Shown one piece after another: positions 28,090-38,678 of a DNA stretch of 64,000 bases. Position numbers and translations under genes: made by a program. The notes under the pieces were generated by a model. The model ran no database searches and was not told where the DNA came from. It saw only the letters and a list, made by a program, of their open reading frames with translations. Source of the stretch: Paraspadella gotoi (Eukaryota; Chaetognatha); the NCBI GenBank assembly GCA_051294375.1, contig CM119269.1, positions 1,380,537 to 1,444,536 on the forward strand. Direction: 5' to 3'. Position 1 is the stretch's first letter; every line of letters starts with the position of its first letter.

Positions 28090-28827
28090 CGGTTCCTTCA
28101 GAAGTAGTTATACTTAACAACCAGTTTTCTTCTGCTCTTCTAGCAATGGGCGAAAAAAAAAAACCATTTAAAAAGTGATAATGAAGTGAACTATATGCAT
28201 GTAATATTATTTTTTATAAATTTTTATGCTTGCATTTCATTTCTTTTTAATATTTTTTTAAACCGAATTTCATATCCTCGTTAAGAAAAAGGGTCATTCA
28301 AATCAACTTCAAAATGGAGTACAAATTCAGAAAGCTGAGCTCCTGGCGATTCCGAAAATATATTCACTTTAAACATTTAATGCATTCTAGCCCATTTTAT
28401 ATCGGTTTTAATTATAGAATAAAATAAAAGAAACCTATCTGAAGAGTTGCAGGTCAAACGAAAAGGCCAATCCATCTGATATTTTTTATGAATTTTTTAT
28501 TACTGAATTAGAAAAATGTAATAGAGAGACATTTTTAAATTTCAACTTGTATCCTTGAAAATGAAACGTTTTTAAACTTTCTAACTGGAACGGGTTTATC
28601 AAAATGTCTCTCTATTACATTTTTACAAATGTTTTTAAGATTGCTAATCATATTTTAATTCAATAATATTGCAGTCGTTTAGGCTGCAACTCTTCAATTC
28701 AGTGTAGATTCATTGTGTTCATGACTGGAAAACCAACAGAGTAACGAGATTAATTGTTTAATTCTCCCCTTCTAAACTATCCCATACTGTGTTTTAACAT
28801 CTTACCTAGAATTTTTTAACAACCAGA
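28090..28827. other. AT-rich intergenic sequence
   Basis: No gene. Two nearly complementary phrases (AATGTAATAGAGAGACATTTT near 28515 and its inverse near 28604) form a local inverted repeat of unknown origin. Confidence 0.5.
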
Positions 28828-29874
28828 TTAAGGGGTGAACTTAGGTAATATTTGCCTGATTAACTGAGCAAAGTGTTTCTGAAATTGCCTAGGTAAAGAA
28901 ATGATTTTCTTAATAAAATATAGGCAATTTCTGAATCAAAATATTTTGCTTATATTTATTTTTAAAGATAAATAAAACAATATATTTTCTTTTATTGTTT
29001 TAATTTCGTTATCAACTATATTTTCAATTTGTTATTACTATATTAAGCCAAAAATACTTTTCCCAGATGGTATGAAATATGATTATCAATAGTAGCATGG
29101 CATTAAGTCTGTAATCTACTTGGCTACTACCAGAACCAGAACCAATAAAATTATTAAGGAAGATTAATTAATTGATATTAATTCATTAATTCATTAATTA
29201 ACAGATAGTAAAGAAATTAGTAATAACAATGAGATGCATACATTTAAAAGATTTGCAATGTACGTAATTCAGTTGTATCCTGATATGATTGACAGATTAA
29301 AACTCGATCAAAGATGATGTAACAATGTACCAAGACTCAAGTCGCCATAAATATTTTGTACTTATTAAAAATGGCAAGCTTAATAGAATTCTATGCAGAA
29401 TATGATATGGATTACTCAATACCTCCAAGCTGATTATATTAAAAATTCGAGCTCTATAAAAGTGATATCTATGGATATAATTTTCAAATATTGTGTTGTT
29501 TCTTTCTTTCGTGTGTTTTTAAGATTTGGGAGAGAAAAGTTTCTTTAACAACAACAACTTTTATTATGATTAAACATACATGGTTTCTGACTTAATTTGC
29601 AAATCTTCATCAGTGCTTATTTAATTTTGATAATACATAATTTTTTGTTTTCACAAGTAAACAGTGAGAAGGATGGAGGGAAGAGAGAGAGAGAGAAAAA
29701 TAAATGTTCTAACAAAGAAATAAAAAAGGACAGTGGTCAGTTTTGAGGATAGGGTAATTTGAGCAGAGAGAGAGAAAGGTGAGGAAAGAAATTAAAATTT
29801 GGCAGAGAGAGAGAGAAAGAGAGATGCAGGGTCAATACATTATACATCTTATACATCTATACTTATACATTTAT

Positions 29875-29906
<32 letters not shown>

Positions 29907-30591
29907 CATCCTTTTACTGTTTACTTCTGAAACAAAAATTATGTACTATCAAAACTAAATTAGCACTGAGTTGCAAATTAAATCAAACATGTATGTTTAA
30001 TCATAATAAAAAACATTGTTGTTAAATTTTTTCCTCTAAAATCCAAAAAAGTTTCTTCTATTTTTCATCATAACAAAGATTTTAACTCAAAATAAAAAAT
30101 GACATCTTTGAAATTCTAAAAATGTTTATCTTAATAAAAACAATTATATAATGGACTCCAACCCCTGTCACCAAACTTGGTTATATAATAATATTTTTAG
30201 CTATTAATTTTATTTTACAAATTATTTTGTCTTTCATTGAAAATATTCTAAAAATATTTGGGCTAAAACAATTGAATTTCAATGTTGAGCAAATTAAAGT
30301 TTTATATTTGATAAAGATTTTGTTAAAATTAATACCGAAAAATATCCTATTTTGTAATTTTTTAATTTTAAATTTAATTTAATATTATTTGGTTTTAATT
30401 ATTTAAGAAAATTATTTCCCTTTTAAATCTTAGCAGAATTAGATCATAAGTTTGTCAGTTATATCTTAGTTTTAAAGATCCTTTCCTCAATTAAAAATTG
30501 CCTACTTTTATTCAGTTAACTACTAGGTAAACCAAAAAATTGTCTATTACTATTTAGAGGAAAAAAGATTTTGCCTAAGTTCACCCCTTAA
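28828..30591. mobile_element. piggyBac-like non-autonomous transposon flanked by TTAA
   Basis: TTAA at 28828-28831 is followed by GGGGTGAACTTAGG; the exact inverse CCTAAGTTCACCCC precedes TTAA at 30588-30591. A perfect 14-bp terminal inverted repeat starting with GGG and abutting TTAA targets is the piggyBac-type signature. The ~1.75-kb interior is AT-rich, has no transposase frame, and hosts the foldback element at 29517-30050. Confidence 0.7.
29517..30050. mobile_element. foldback element with decayed hammerhead-ribozyme motifs
   Basis: Arms at ~29517-29690 and ~29870-30050 are inverted copies of each other around AG/CT tracts and share AAAGGACAGTGGTCA with the element at 51831-52320. The left arm, read on the minus strand, retains CTGATGA (29613-29607), a pairable stem II and GAAA (29587-29584), but the following cleavage-site region has changed. 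In the right arm the core itself is damaged (CTGAGTTG). Confidence 0.65.
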
Positions 30592-32190
30592 ACCAGATTG
30601 AATAACAAATCTTTAAAAATGTGCTTACCCATTTAACTTAACAATTTTGTTATTTACCCATTTAAAAACTTTTTTTTGTGATTACTGATGACTATAATGT
30701 ATTTCTCGATATATTATTATTAGCTGTAATACATGAATGATTACGTATTGTTATGCTGAATGACCTTTTCACTTAAACGCTCTCCAATTGTTATTGTAAT
30801 GTTTAACTTTTGATTAAAATAATTTTTCGACCGCAAAAAATCTCTATTCATAAGGACAAAAAAGGAACTATTATTATTGTTAGAGAGTATTATCGTAGCA
30901 TTTTCTTACTATCGAACGTGCCAAATAATTAAATAGAAAGCTGCAAACATTTTTAAATTCCTCAAACAAACTCGAATTGACTCTTTATAAACCATGATTG
31001 TAGCTAGAAACTATATCTAACTAATAGAATTGAAATATTTCTACTGCATTTTTTTTTTTTTTTTTTTTGAGAAAACTCAAGACAAACAAAATGAACTCCA
31101 ATGACAAGCAGGAGAAAAATCCGCCCCGCAATTATTTTCGCCGTGTTTGAACTAAATGGGGTCACTTAAAAAAAATCAAACGGATTTTTGAGTTTCTTTT
31201 CGCTTAATAATCGAGTTTCCTAAGAGAAGCTGAACATCACCAATAAATTTAAATTCGGTTTTTTTTTCTTTTTCAGAAAATATAATAGGAGTTGGGAACA
31301 TCAGAGTTCGACTCGTTGTCTTCAGATCAGGAGGAAAATCTCGGCCTTGTTAAATTTAATAATAATATATATTCATGGAAAGAAAACTCGTTTGTATTTC
31401 TGAGTGAGATAAAATGTTTCTATAATGAAATAAAAACTTCCGAGCTCCTGAAAACCACGACGACGACGCCAACTGCTATGGCAACGAGCGACATTGGCGT
31501 TGCCACTTGCTTGCTTCTGCTCCGCCTCAAACTGAAGGTAGGTCAGATCGAACGCCTGACATGAACCGGTCCTGAGTCAGAACCGAAAATGTCGCATCGA
31601 TTTTTCGTATAGCACTTCCCTTTATTTGCTCTCTCTCTCGCACACACGGTACACACCTTGGCTAAAATTGTTCATGTTTAGCGCTTATTTGTTTTGCTCT
31701 TCGATTTTCTTTTTTCACTTAGGTTCTTCTCGAAAAAATTTTCAGCTCTAGTATTTAGGTTGTACCCTATAATTTTTAAGAGAGAAGGAACTAGTCGATA
31801 AATACTAATAAATAATTGGTTAATTTTTTTTGTTACAAAGTATGTTAACTAAATAAATCAGATGTTGCGTCTCGATTTCTCCCATCGTATCCTAGGTAGA
31901 ATGAAGCATTAACCACGATTCAGTAATCGCCATTTATTTATTTTTATTACGAACTGCGAAAACGTGAAACACCTCGGAGTTCTGCGTTGTATTTGTCTGC
32001 TTTTCCAGGACTTTGGGATAAGAAAAAAAAAGACTTACGCCGGTCTCAGTCGTGCAAATATTCTTAATCTCTTATCTTATTCCGAATCGCTTTTAGCGAT
32101 TCTCTATTTTCTGGGAAATTCAGTAATAGTATTATGTTTTTTTAAAAAGAATATCAAACAAAGTATTCGCAAAAGCACTCATAAAGAAAG
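30592..32190. other. intergenic, possible 5' exon of the SLC35A gene
   Basis: Mostly AT-rich. A short segment, 31478-31537, reads MATSDIGVATCLLLLRLKLK to a good donor (AAG/GTAGGT) in phase 0 and could splice to an exon opening at 34081. That would extend the SLC35A protein's N terminus. Nothing else recognised. Confidence 0.35.
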
Positions 32191-32992
32191 AAACATGTTT
32201 GAGCAAATAATGCCGGATCTGCCCACGATCATTATCGGCAATTAATTTATTAATTAATTTGATCCGACATGTGAGTTATTAGATATTTTCGTCATTGACC
32301 ACGACAAAAGCAACGACGATGATGGGGATGACAACAAGAATGCCGATAACGATTAATTTATTATTATTATTATTATAATTTATTAATATATAAATAAATT
32401 GATTGATTGAATAATTAATTGATTAATTTATTCTATAATTAGTTTATTAATTAATGCATCTTGCATTTACATTTAATAAAAAAAGAAAAAGAAGCATAAT
32501 CAATTAGTGAAACAGGTTTTTTGCTTTTTTCCATTTAAACTCATTTCCACTCAAGCGATTCCATCAAAACTTGATTTCCAGCTTAATCATACACTTTCCC
32601 ACCCACATACAAAATTTTAAGTCAATCACCCCATCCACTCATGAATAATTGGCATTTAAATAGTAAAATATATTTTTTGGTTTTTTCTATTTAAGCTCAT
32701 TTCCATCGAAACTTGGTTTCCAGCTTAATCACACATTTTCCTACCCACATACAAACTTTGAAGTCAATCGCCGCATAAAATCATGAGTAATTGGCGCTCA
32801 AAGTTAAGGGGGGACAGACGGACAGACAGACGGACGGAAAGCAATTTTTTTGCATAATTTATCATAATTAGATGTTCTGACATGATTTAAGTAACTTACC
32901 GACAAAATTGGGGGGCGGACCGACGGACCGACAAAGTGAATTATAGTGAAATATAGAGCCGGAATCTGCTGTAAGCAGATCCGGCTAAAAAC
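32191..32992. mobile_element. non-autonomous DNA element (Helentron- or MITE-like), copy 2
   Basis: Second copy of 27347-28089. Here the 5' repeat is GCCGGATCTGC and the 3' repeat GCAGATCCGGC: the T/A pair of copy 1 is replaced by C/G on both ends, so pairing is conserved. The terminal hairpin (GCCGGAATCTGCT / AGCAGATCCGGC) also precedes CTAAAAAC. Confidence 0.6.
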
Positions 32993-34080
32993 TTATCAAT
33001 CAATTGTTAAAAATAAATTTAATAATGATTTTTAAAAAAGGGGATTTTATTTGAAAATGTTTGAAAGCGATTCGCATGTATTCGGTTTTTCTTATCTCGG
33101 AAGGGAAAAGAAGCAGACGATCCAAAAGCCGCCGAATGTGTTTTCGTCTAAAATTCGTGAAAGCTGCAATGTTTCTCTCGACTTCGAAGTTAAACTCTAC
33201 GAAAGAAAATAATCGAGCTCTAAGTCTGAACTACGTTAAAGAACTTCTACTTATAAATAATGGTTCAGTAAACTAGCTAAAATTCTCGTTTTAACTTTAC
33301 AGCGATTTCGTAAAAAAAAAAAACCCCATAACGTAGCCTAAATATTATTTTAGGCCGAAACAGTTTTTGGTCCTAATGATCTCAGGATCGAGATTGTAGT
33401 CTGACTCGGTCGAATCGGGGAAAGACTTCCGAAAGAGCAAAGTTTCAAAAAAGACTGATGAACTAAAAAAAAGCAAAATTAGCGATAAGCCAAAAAAACA
33501 ACAAAAAAAAAAACACAAAAAACAAAACAAACAAATAACAAAAACTAAAAAGTGGAGCGAAAAGCATCGACTTGAGACCGTTTCCAATTTTATTAAATTG
33601 TTGGAGAAGAATCTTGACGATCTCATGCGATTCAAAGCAAGAATATATATTCTTTTAGTAAGTCCTGGGTTTGATGGTTTTGGAGCGAATTTTCTTTCTT
33701 ACTCAATTTTCAATACTCATACGCGTAGAGATTACTCAATTTCTGAAGTTCTCTTTTACTTCCGAGGATAACGATTAACGTCCGTTCTCATTTTCGTTCA
33801 TAATTGTCTAATTGTTTTTACAATGCTTATTTGATATTTTTATATTCCTTTATGACTTCAAATACTCATTCACTTTCTTCTTTTTTAATGGCATAATAAA
33901 AAAATCATTTACCTGAAAAGCTTCAATTGTCGCTGTTCTTTCAATTAGATATATATAAATATATGGTAAGCAACGCGGCAGAAACTAGATAAAATGCACG
34001 GGTACGCACTAGACTAGTTTGATTATTTTTTAGTTTGAAATTGATACTCAAATTGTGAGAGTTGTGTGATTTTATTACAG
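32993..34080. other. AT-rich intergenic or 5' intron, nothing recognised
   Basis: Short open frames at 33061-33276 (+) and 33345-33635 (-, low complexity Phe/Leu) lack splice context or family motifs. Confidence 0.5.
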
Positions 34081-34107
34081 ATTCGTTCATGTTGTTGCAA
34101 ATTCGGG

Positions 34108-36786
34108 ATGTGGAGTCACATTTTGGGCGACGGAAAACTTTTTCCAAATGTCTCGTCAATGTTCATTTTTCTTCTTTACATGTCCCTATTCATTGCTCAG
34201 GTATTTTGGGTTTCAATGGAGCGTTATCCTAATAATATTATGTTTATCTGGTTTATCTAATTAACTGACGAAACAATTTTTCGGATGAAAGACGAATGTT
34301 CGGATGAGTGATAATATATTTTTACATAACCTCTTGTCTTTAGGGGATTTTCGTAACGGCAAGTCGGGAAGGAAAAAAAGAATACAGTTACAACACGACC
34401 ACAGTCGTTTTATTGACGGAGAGCATAAAGCTAGTGATATCGTTGTTCATCTTTTTTCATAGTGGGCATCGTGTCAGCGATTTCGCAGGTAATCCTTTCC
34501 GTCCAACGTCAATTACATAATATTGTCAAATACCAAAAAAAAAGTGATCTTGCAATTTCTAGCTATGATTTTGAAAGGCACGTTTTCGGTAATAAATGAT
34601 AATTTTCAATATCATAGTAGCATTTTTTTTTTAATATTTCAACCGCTATCAGATAAGCTTAGCACGAATTATTTTTTAATTTGCACGATTAAAAACTTAA
34701 ATTTCTAAATACGATCTTCCAATTTTATTCTCACAAACATTGCTTATTCCTGTCGTCACCCTTCCCTCGAACACTGACATAATCTAGCCCCACATCAAGC
34801 TTGCTAACTCTTTACCCTCCTAGAATACCTGCGAAGTCACGGCGCCATGCTTGCTTACTACTTTATTCCTGCCGGCTTGTACGCCATTTACAACAATTTG
34901 TCCTTTTTTTCCCTGGCCAAGTTCGATCCCACCACCTACTTCATTTTGCTCCAATTTCGCGTTATCGTCAACGGTAAAGTTTCTCTTTTTATTTATTTTT
35001 TTGACGTCGATGTTTAAGGCTTAAGTTCCTTACTATTTGCCCGGCAGGGGTAATCTTCCAGTGGCTCTTCAACAAACGCCTCTCCCCGGTCCAATGGTTG
35101 TCCCTTCTCGTTCTTACCTTTGGATGCATATTGAAGGAATTTCACAAAGTCGCGGAGTCGGTGACCAGGTGAAGGAAGGGAATGCGTTAAGGATGAGTAA
35201 ACGCTACAATGGGTCTGCAGAGGAAGACGGTGAGAAACCTAAATGCTGAAAACCGCTCTTAACTGTAAATTTTTTTTTCTTGAGGTGCCTTACCATCGGT
35301 TTCGCCGAAATCTCATTCACTATTTTTTAAAACCATGTTATTAATCATCTCTTTCCTTTTCTCCTTTCCTTTTTCATCTTGTCGAATTCATTGTTGAAAA
35401 TTCTCAGTTCGATGAAGCAGACGGAGTGGCAACACGGCCTCGTACTTATCGGCGTCCAAGTCTTGGCTTCCACATTTGCCGGAGTCTACAACGAGTACTT
35501 GTTGAAAGACAAAGGACCTGAAGTGAGTTTGCTGACGAATTCCAAGAATAAACGTGTTCCCGAAGTTTATTTTATTTTTATTTAAAAGTTTAGAAAAAAG
35601 AGTTTAGAGCGGGAGGTGAATTAAAGTTTATATTACATTATAGTTTATTTTACTTTTAATTTAGTTTATATTATTATTATTATGTTATTAATAGTTTGTA
35701 CATTTTAAATTAGAAAATAGTTAAAACGATTTATTTAATTTAAATTCATTTTTCATTCTTCAGGTAAACATGTGGTTTCAAAACTTTTGTATGTATTTCG
35801 ATTCGATTGTTTGCAACTTACTCGCGCTTTTTCTTCGCGGCGATTTCCTCAACGCATTCTCATCCACATCCATGAAACAAATTTTCCATTTCAAGGTCAT
35901 TTATTTAATCTACTGTGCTTATGTTACCTTTAGTGATAAGTTAAATAGCATTGGACATTTTAGGTGGTGGCAATAATATGCGATAACGCCGCCATTGGGA
36001 TCGTCACTGCGCTCTTTCTCAAAAACTTAAACTCGATACTCAAGGCGAGTCTTGATTTTTTTTTTTCACGCAGTAGTTTTGAAAAAAGTTTAACGTTAAC
36101 CTAACTGTTATTTTCCTTGGCGATAACTAATTTAAAACCAGTTTTAATTTGGGCTGTGCTTCCCCTTAAATTGTCACTTCTTCGTCCGCGCAGTCCTTTG
36201 CGTCCTCTCTCGAAATTATGTTCACGGCCATTTTGTGTTGGATAATCTTTTCGATCCCGATCGACGAGTACACCGTCGGCGCCATCGTCGTCGTCAGCCT
36301 CGCTCTCGGTCTCTACGCGAAGAACCCCGTCGTCAACCCCCCGAAACAATCGGTTCGATTGCGTTTGCGAGATCATGAACCAAAACGGGCATAATTTTAC
36401 TTTCGCCGACCGGAGTTAGAGGGGTTTTTGGGTTAAGGGTAATTTAGGGCTGGTTAAAGGGTGGTTAGAGTTAAGAGGGTTATGGTAATAAGGTGATATT
36501 TTTTTTTTTTAAATAAGCATTTTTAAGTAGTTTTGAAAAAGACGCCCAAACCCCGGTCGGCGTCTTTTGTTTCTTTTTACTTTTCTTTGTTGATTTTTCC
36601 TGTTTGTTATGGATTGTTAAAATTGATTCGCTCCTTATTTTTTTACCAACTTGTTGCACCAATGAATTAACATTTAATCCCGATAAAACTTCTTTTTCCT
36701 CTCTCCCTACGTTAACGCAGAACGAGGAGGAAAAACCCATCATTACATCATCCCCGCCAACTAACGGTCAACTCGCAGCAGTTTAA
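34108..36786 (+). CDS. SLC35A-family nucleotide-sugar transporter
   Basis: Nine exons: 34108-34200, 34344-34488, 34824-34973, 35048-35168, 35408-35522, 35764-35895, 35964-36044, 36194-36352, 36721-36786. All are phase-compatible, giving about 353 residues, normal for the family. Family landmarks: NTTTVVLLTESIKL after helix 1, AIYNNLSFFSLAKFDPTTY, the LLQFRVIVNG...LSPVQW stretch, GCILKEF, FAGVYNEYLLK, and a final helix before a short hydrophilic tail ending LAAV. These fit the UDP-sugar/CMP-sialic acid carriers of Golgi membranes; an A4- or A5-like member is my best guess, substrate unassigned. The start is the first ATG of the exon after 34080; splicing from 31478-31537 would add ~29 residues. 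Intron 7 has a GC donor (CAAG/GCGAGT). Confidence 0.85.
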
Positions 36787-37020
36787 GTTAAACCAAGTTT
36801 AACCAACTTGTTTGAATTGATCTCCGTTTTTGTGGATTCAAGATTCCAATCGAAACCTTCCAGTCATCAATCGTAGTTTTAGATTTTGCCGGATTAAAAA
36901 AAAGTGCCTTCTCGTACGACTTGATTTTTAAAAAAAATTTTTAATGTAGTGTACAACATATTTATGCTAGTTAATAGCTACTATAATTTTGAGATATATT
37001 GACATCTCAATATTATTGAG
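36787..37020. other. 3' flank of the SLC35A gene
   Basis: AT-rich, presumably the 3' UTR and the retrotransposon insertion site. No gene recognised. Confidence 0.5.
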
Positions 37021-37024
37021 ATGT

Positions 37025-37257
37025 TGTGGACGAACATCTAGAACACGCAACCTCGGTCAAACCACATGACCTTACCAACCTTACCTCGCTCAATTCCCCC
37101 AACTTATTTATGGTCAAAACGGTTGATCTTTATGGTCAAACGTTGACCTTTGTAAATACCATTGTAATAGACTGAGCATCTGAGCATTTTGACTGTTATT
37201 GTTTATAACGTTGTTGAAGAATAAATCATTCTTACTCTGAAACTTGTTGCGTCCACA
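37025..37257 (+). repeat. 5' LTR
   Basis: 233 bp with 7-bp terminal inverted repeats. AATAAA near its 3' part (around 37221) may serve as the polyadenylation signal. It differs from the 3' LTR by one substitution (near 37174). Confidence 0.95.
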
Positions 37258-37613
37258 CGTGGTGAGCCCGACGTGAAAAAATATAAAAAAGAAACAAAAC
37301 GAAACAAAAAACAAAACCAAAAAAAAAACAAAAAGGAAAACTACTTCTCAACAAAAACGAAACAAACTCCGCGCGTTTATCGCCGAACCAATTTTTTAAT
37401 TCAAACCATTTTTTTCTAAATTAATTTTTTAAAATTAATTTTAACGAAACCGAACAAAAAGAAAACTTTACGCGTTTTTTGCCAAATTATTTTTTTTTCT
37501 CTTTTTCTCTCTCAAATTCTCTCGATTCGAATCGTTTTTTTTTTGCCAATACAACTCTTCCAAACAAATATTTTTTTAAATCATTTTTTCAAAGTGAATA
37601 ATATTTTTTTTTA

Positions 37614-38678
37614 ATGCCGCGTTCTCATCATCCAAGCGTCACACGCCCTCCAACGCCCGCCGACGAAGAAGAAACGACAATGCCGGTGACCATGCGCAAC
37701 GCCTCCCAATCCGACAGCGCCGGCCGCGATGACGCATTCCACGACGCCGCCGCCTCAACATCCGCGACGCCCCTCGAAACGCAAATCGAAAAACTGTTTC
37801 AAATGGTATTCGACCTCAATACCAAACTCGCCGCGGTCACGGAAAGGTCGAATCTCCCTTCAGCGGACGCAAGTACCGCTTCAACGGAGTTGCCCCCTTC
37901 GGTGGAGGACGGCGCCAGCGACGCCGCCCCTGTGGGCAACCCTCACCCTCCCGTCACAAGACGACGAAACCCAAAGCTGACGACCTTTGACCCCGACCAC
38001 ATCGAGGAATGGCTAGACCACACCGCCGTGGAATTCGGCGCCACCGGCGTCACTGAGCCGGCGGAAAAAAAGGCGCAGATCCTCAGCGCCATTCCCATCT
38101 CCCGCCACCGGCTAATTCCACACGGTCTACGCATCGACGAAGGTCCCGACGCTCACAAAAATCTCGTCTCTCACCTGCAAAAGATCTATGGTGAAGATGC
38201 CAACAGGCGCGCCGCAAAGGCGTTGAAGATGACGTCGCTGAAAGGCGTCACTCCATCTCAACACCTCTCCGCGCTCGATGCCGTCCTGGAAGGCCTCACC
38301 ATTGAAAATGTCAAGGCCGCCATCTTGGCCGCCGCCCTCCCTCAAGGCGTCAGAGAGCACGCCGTCAGGAAAGACAAAAAACCCGCCGACATCGCCAAGG
38401 ATGCCGACGAGTTTTTTCTCCCTTCCGGACAACTCCGCAGCTCTGACCGCAACGCATCCACGGTAAACGCCGTCACCTCCATTGAGGTCACAGTGGACGA
38501 GCCACTGGAGCTTCCAGATGAATCAGCAAGCGACGACGACAACGGTGCCATCTCTTATGCAAATGCAGTGCGCCCGACGCCCGCCCGCGCTCAACACAGC
38601 GACCCTTCGTGCAGCAGCGCCCATCGCAGCAGCGCCCAATGCAGCAGCGGACTCAACAGCAACGACGCCCAATTCTAA
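37614..38678 (+). CDS. gag: retrotransposon Gag-like protein
   Basis: A 354-codon frame starting 356 bases after the 5' LTR. Residues ~120-270 have the helical capsid-like composition of gypsy Gag, including a FDPDHIEEWLDHT motif. Beyond its stop, the same frame would continue into a Cys/His motif (CFYHYNFG....KC, 38724 on) typical of gypsy Gag tails, so the stop probably reflects a frameshift rather than the natural end. A structural particle protein by homology. Confidence 0.8.
   Translation: MPRSHHPSVTRPPTPADEEETTMPVTMRNASQSDSAGRDDAFHDAAASTSATPLETQIEKLFQMVFDLNTKLAAVTERSNLPSADASTASTELPPSVEDGASDAAPVGNPHPPVTRRRNPKLTTFDPDHIEEWLDHTAVEFGATGVTEPAEKKAQILSAIPISRHRLIPHGLRIDEGPDAHKNLVSHLQKIYGEDANRRAAKALKMTSLKGVTPSQHLSALDAVLEGLTIENVKAAILAAALPQGVREHAVRKDKKPADIAKDADEFFLPSGQLRSSDRNASTVNAVTSIEVTVDEPLELPDESASDDDNGAISYANAVRPTPARAQHSDPSCSSAHRSSAQCSSGLNSNDAQF

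Noticed and set aside
33452-33460. isolated CTGATGA as a further hammerhead core
   Set aside because: No pairable stem II or GAAA at the right distance; expected by chance.
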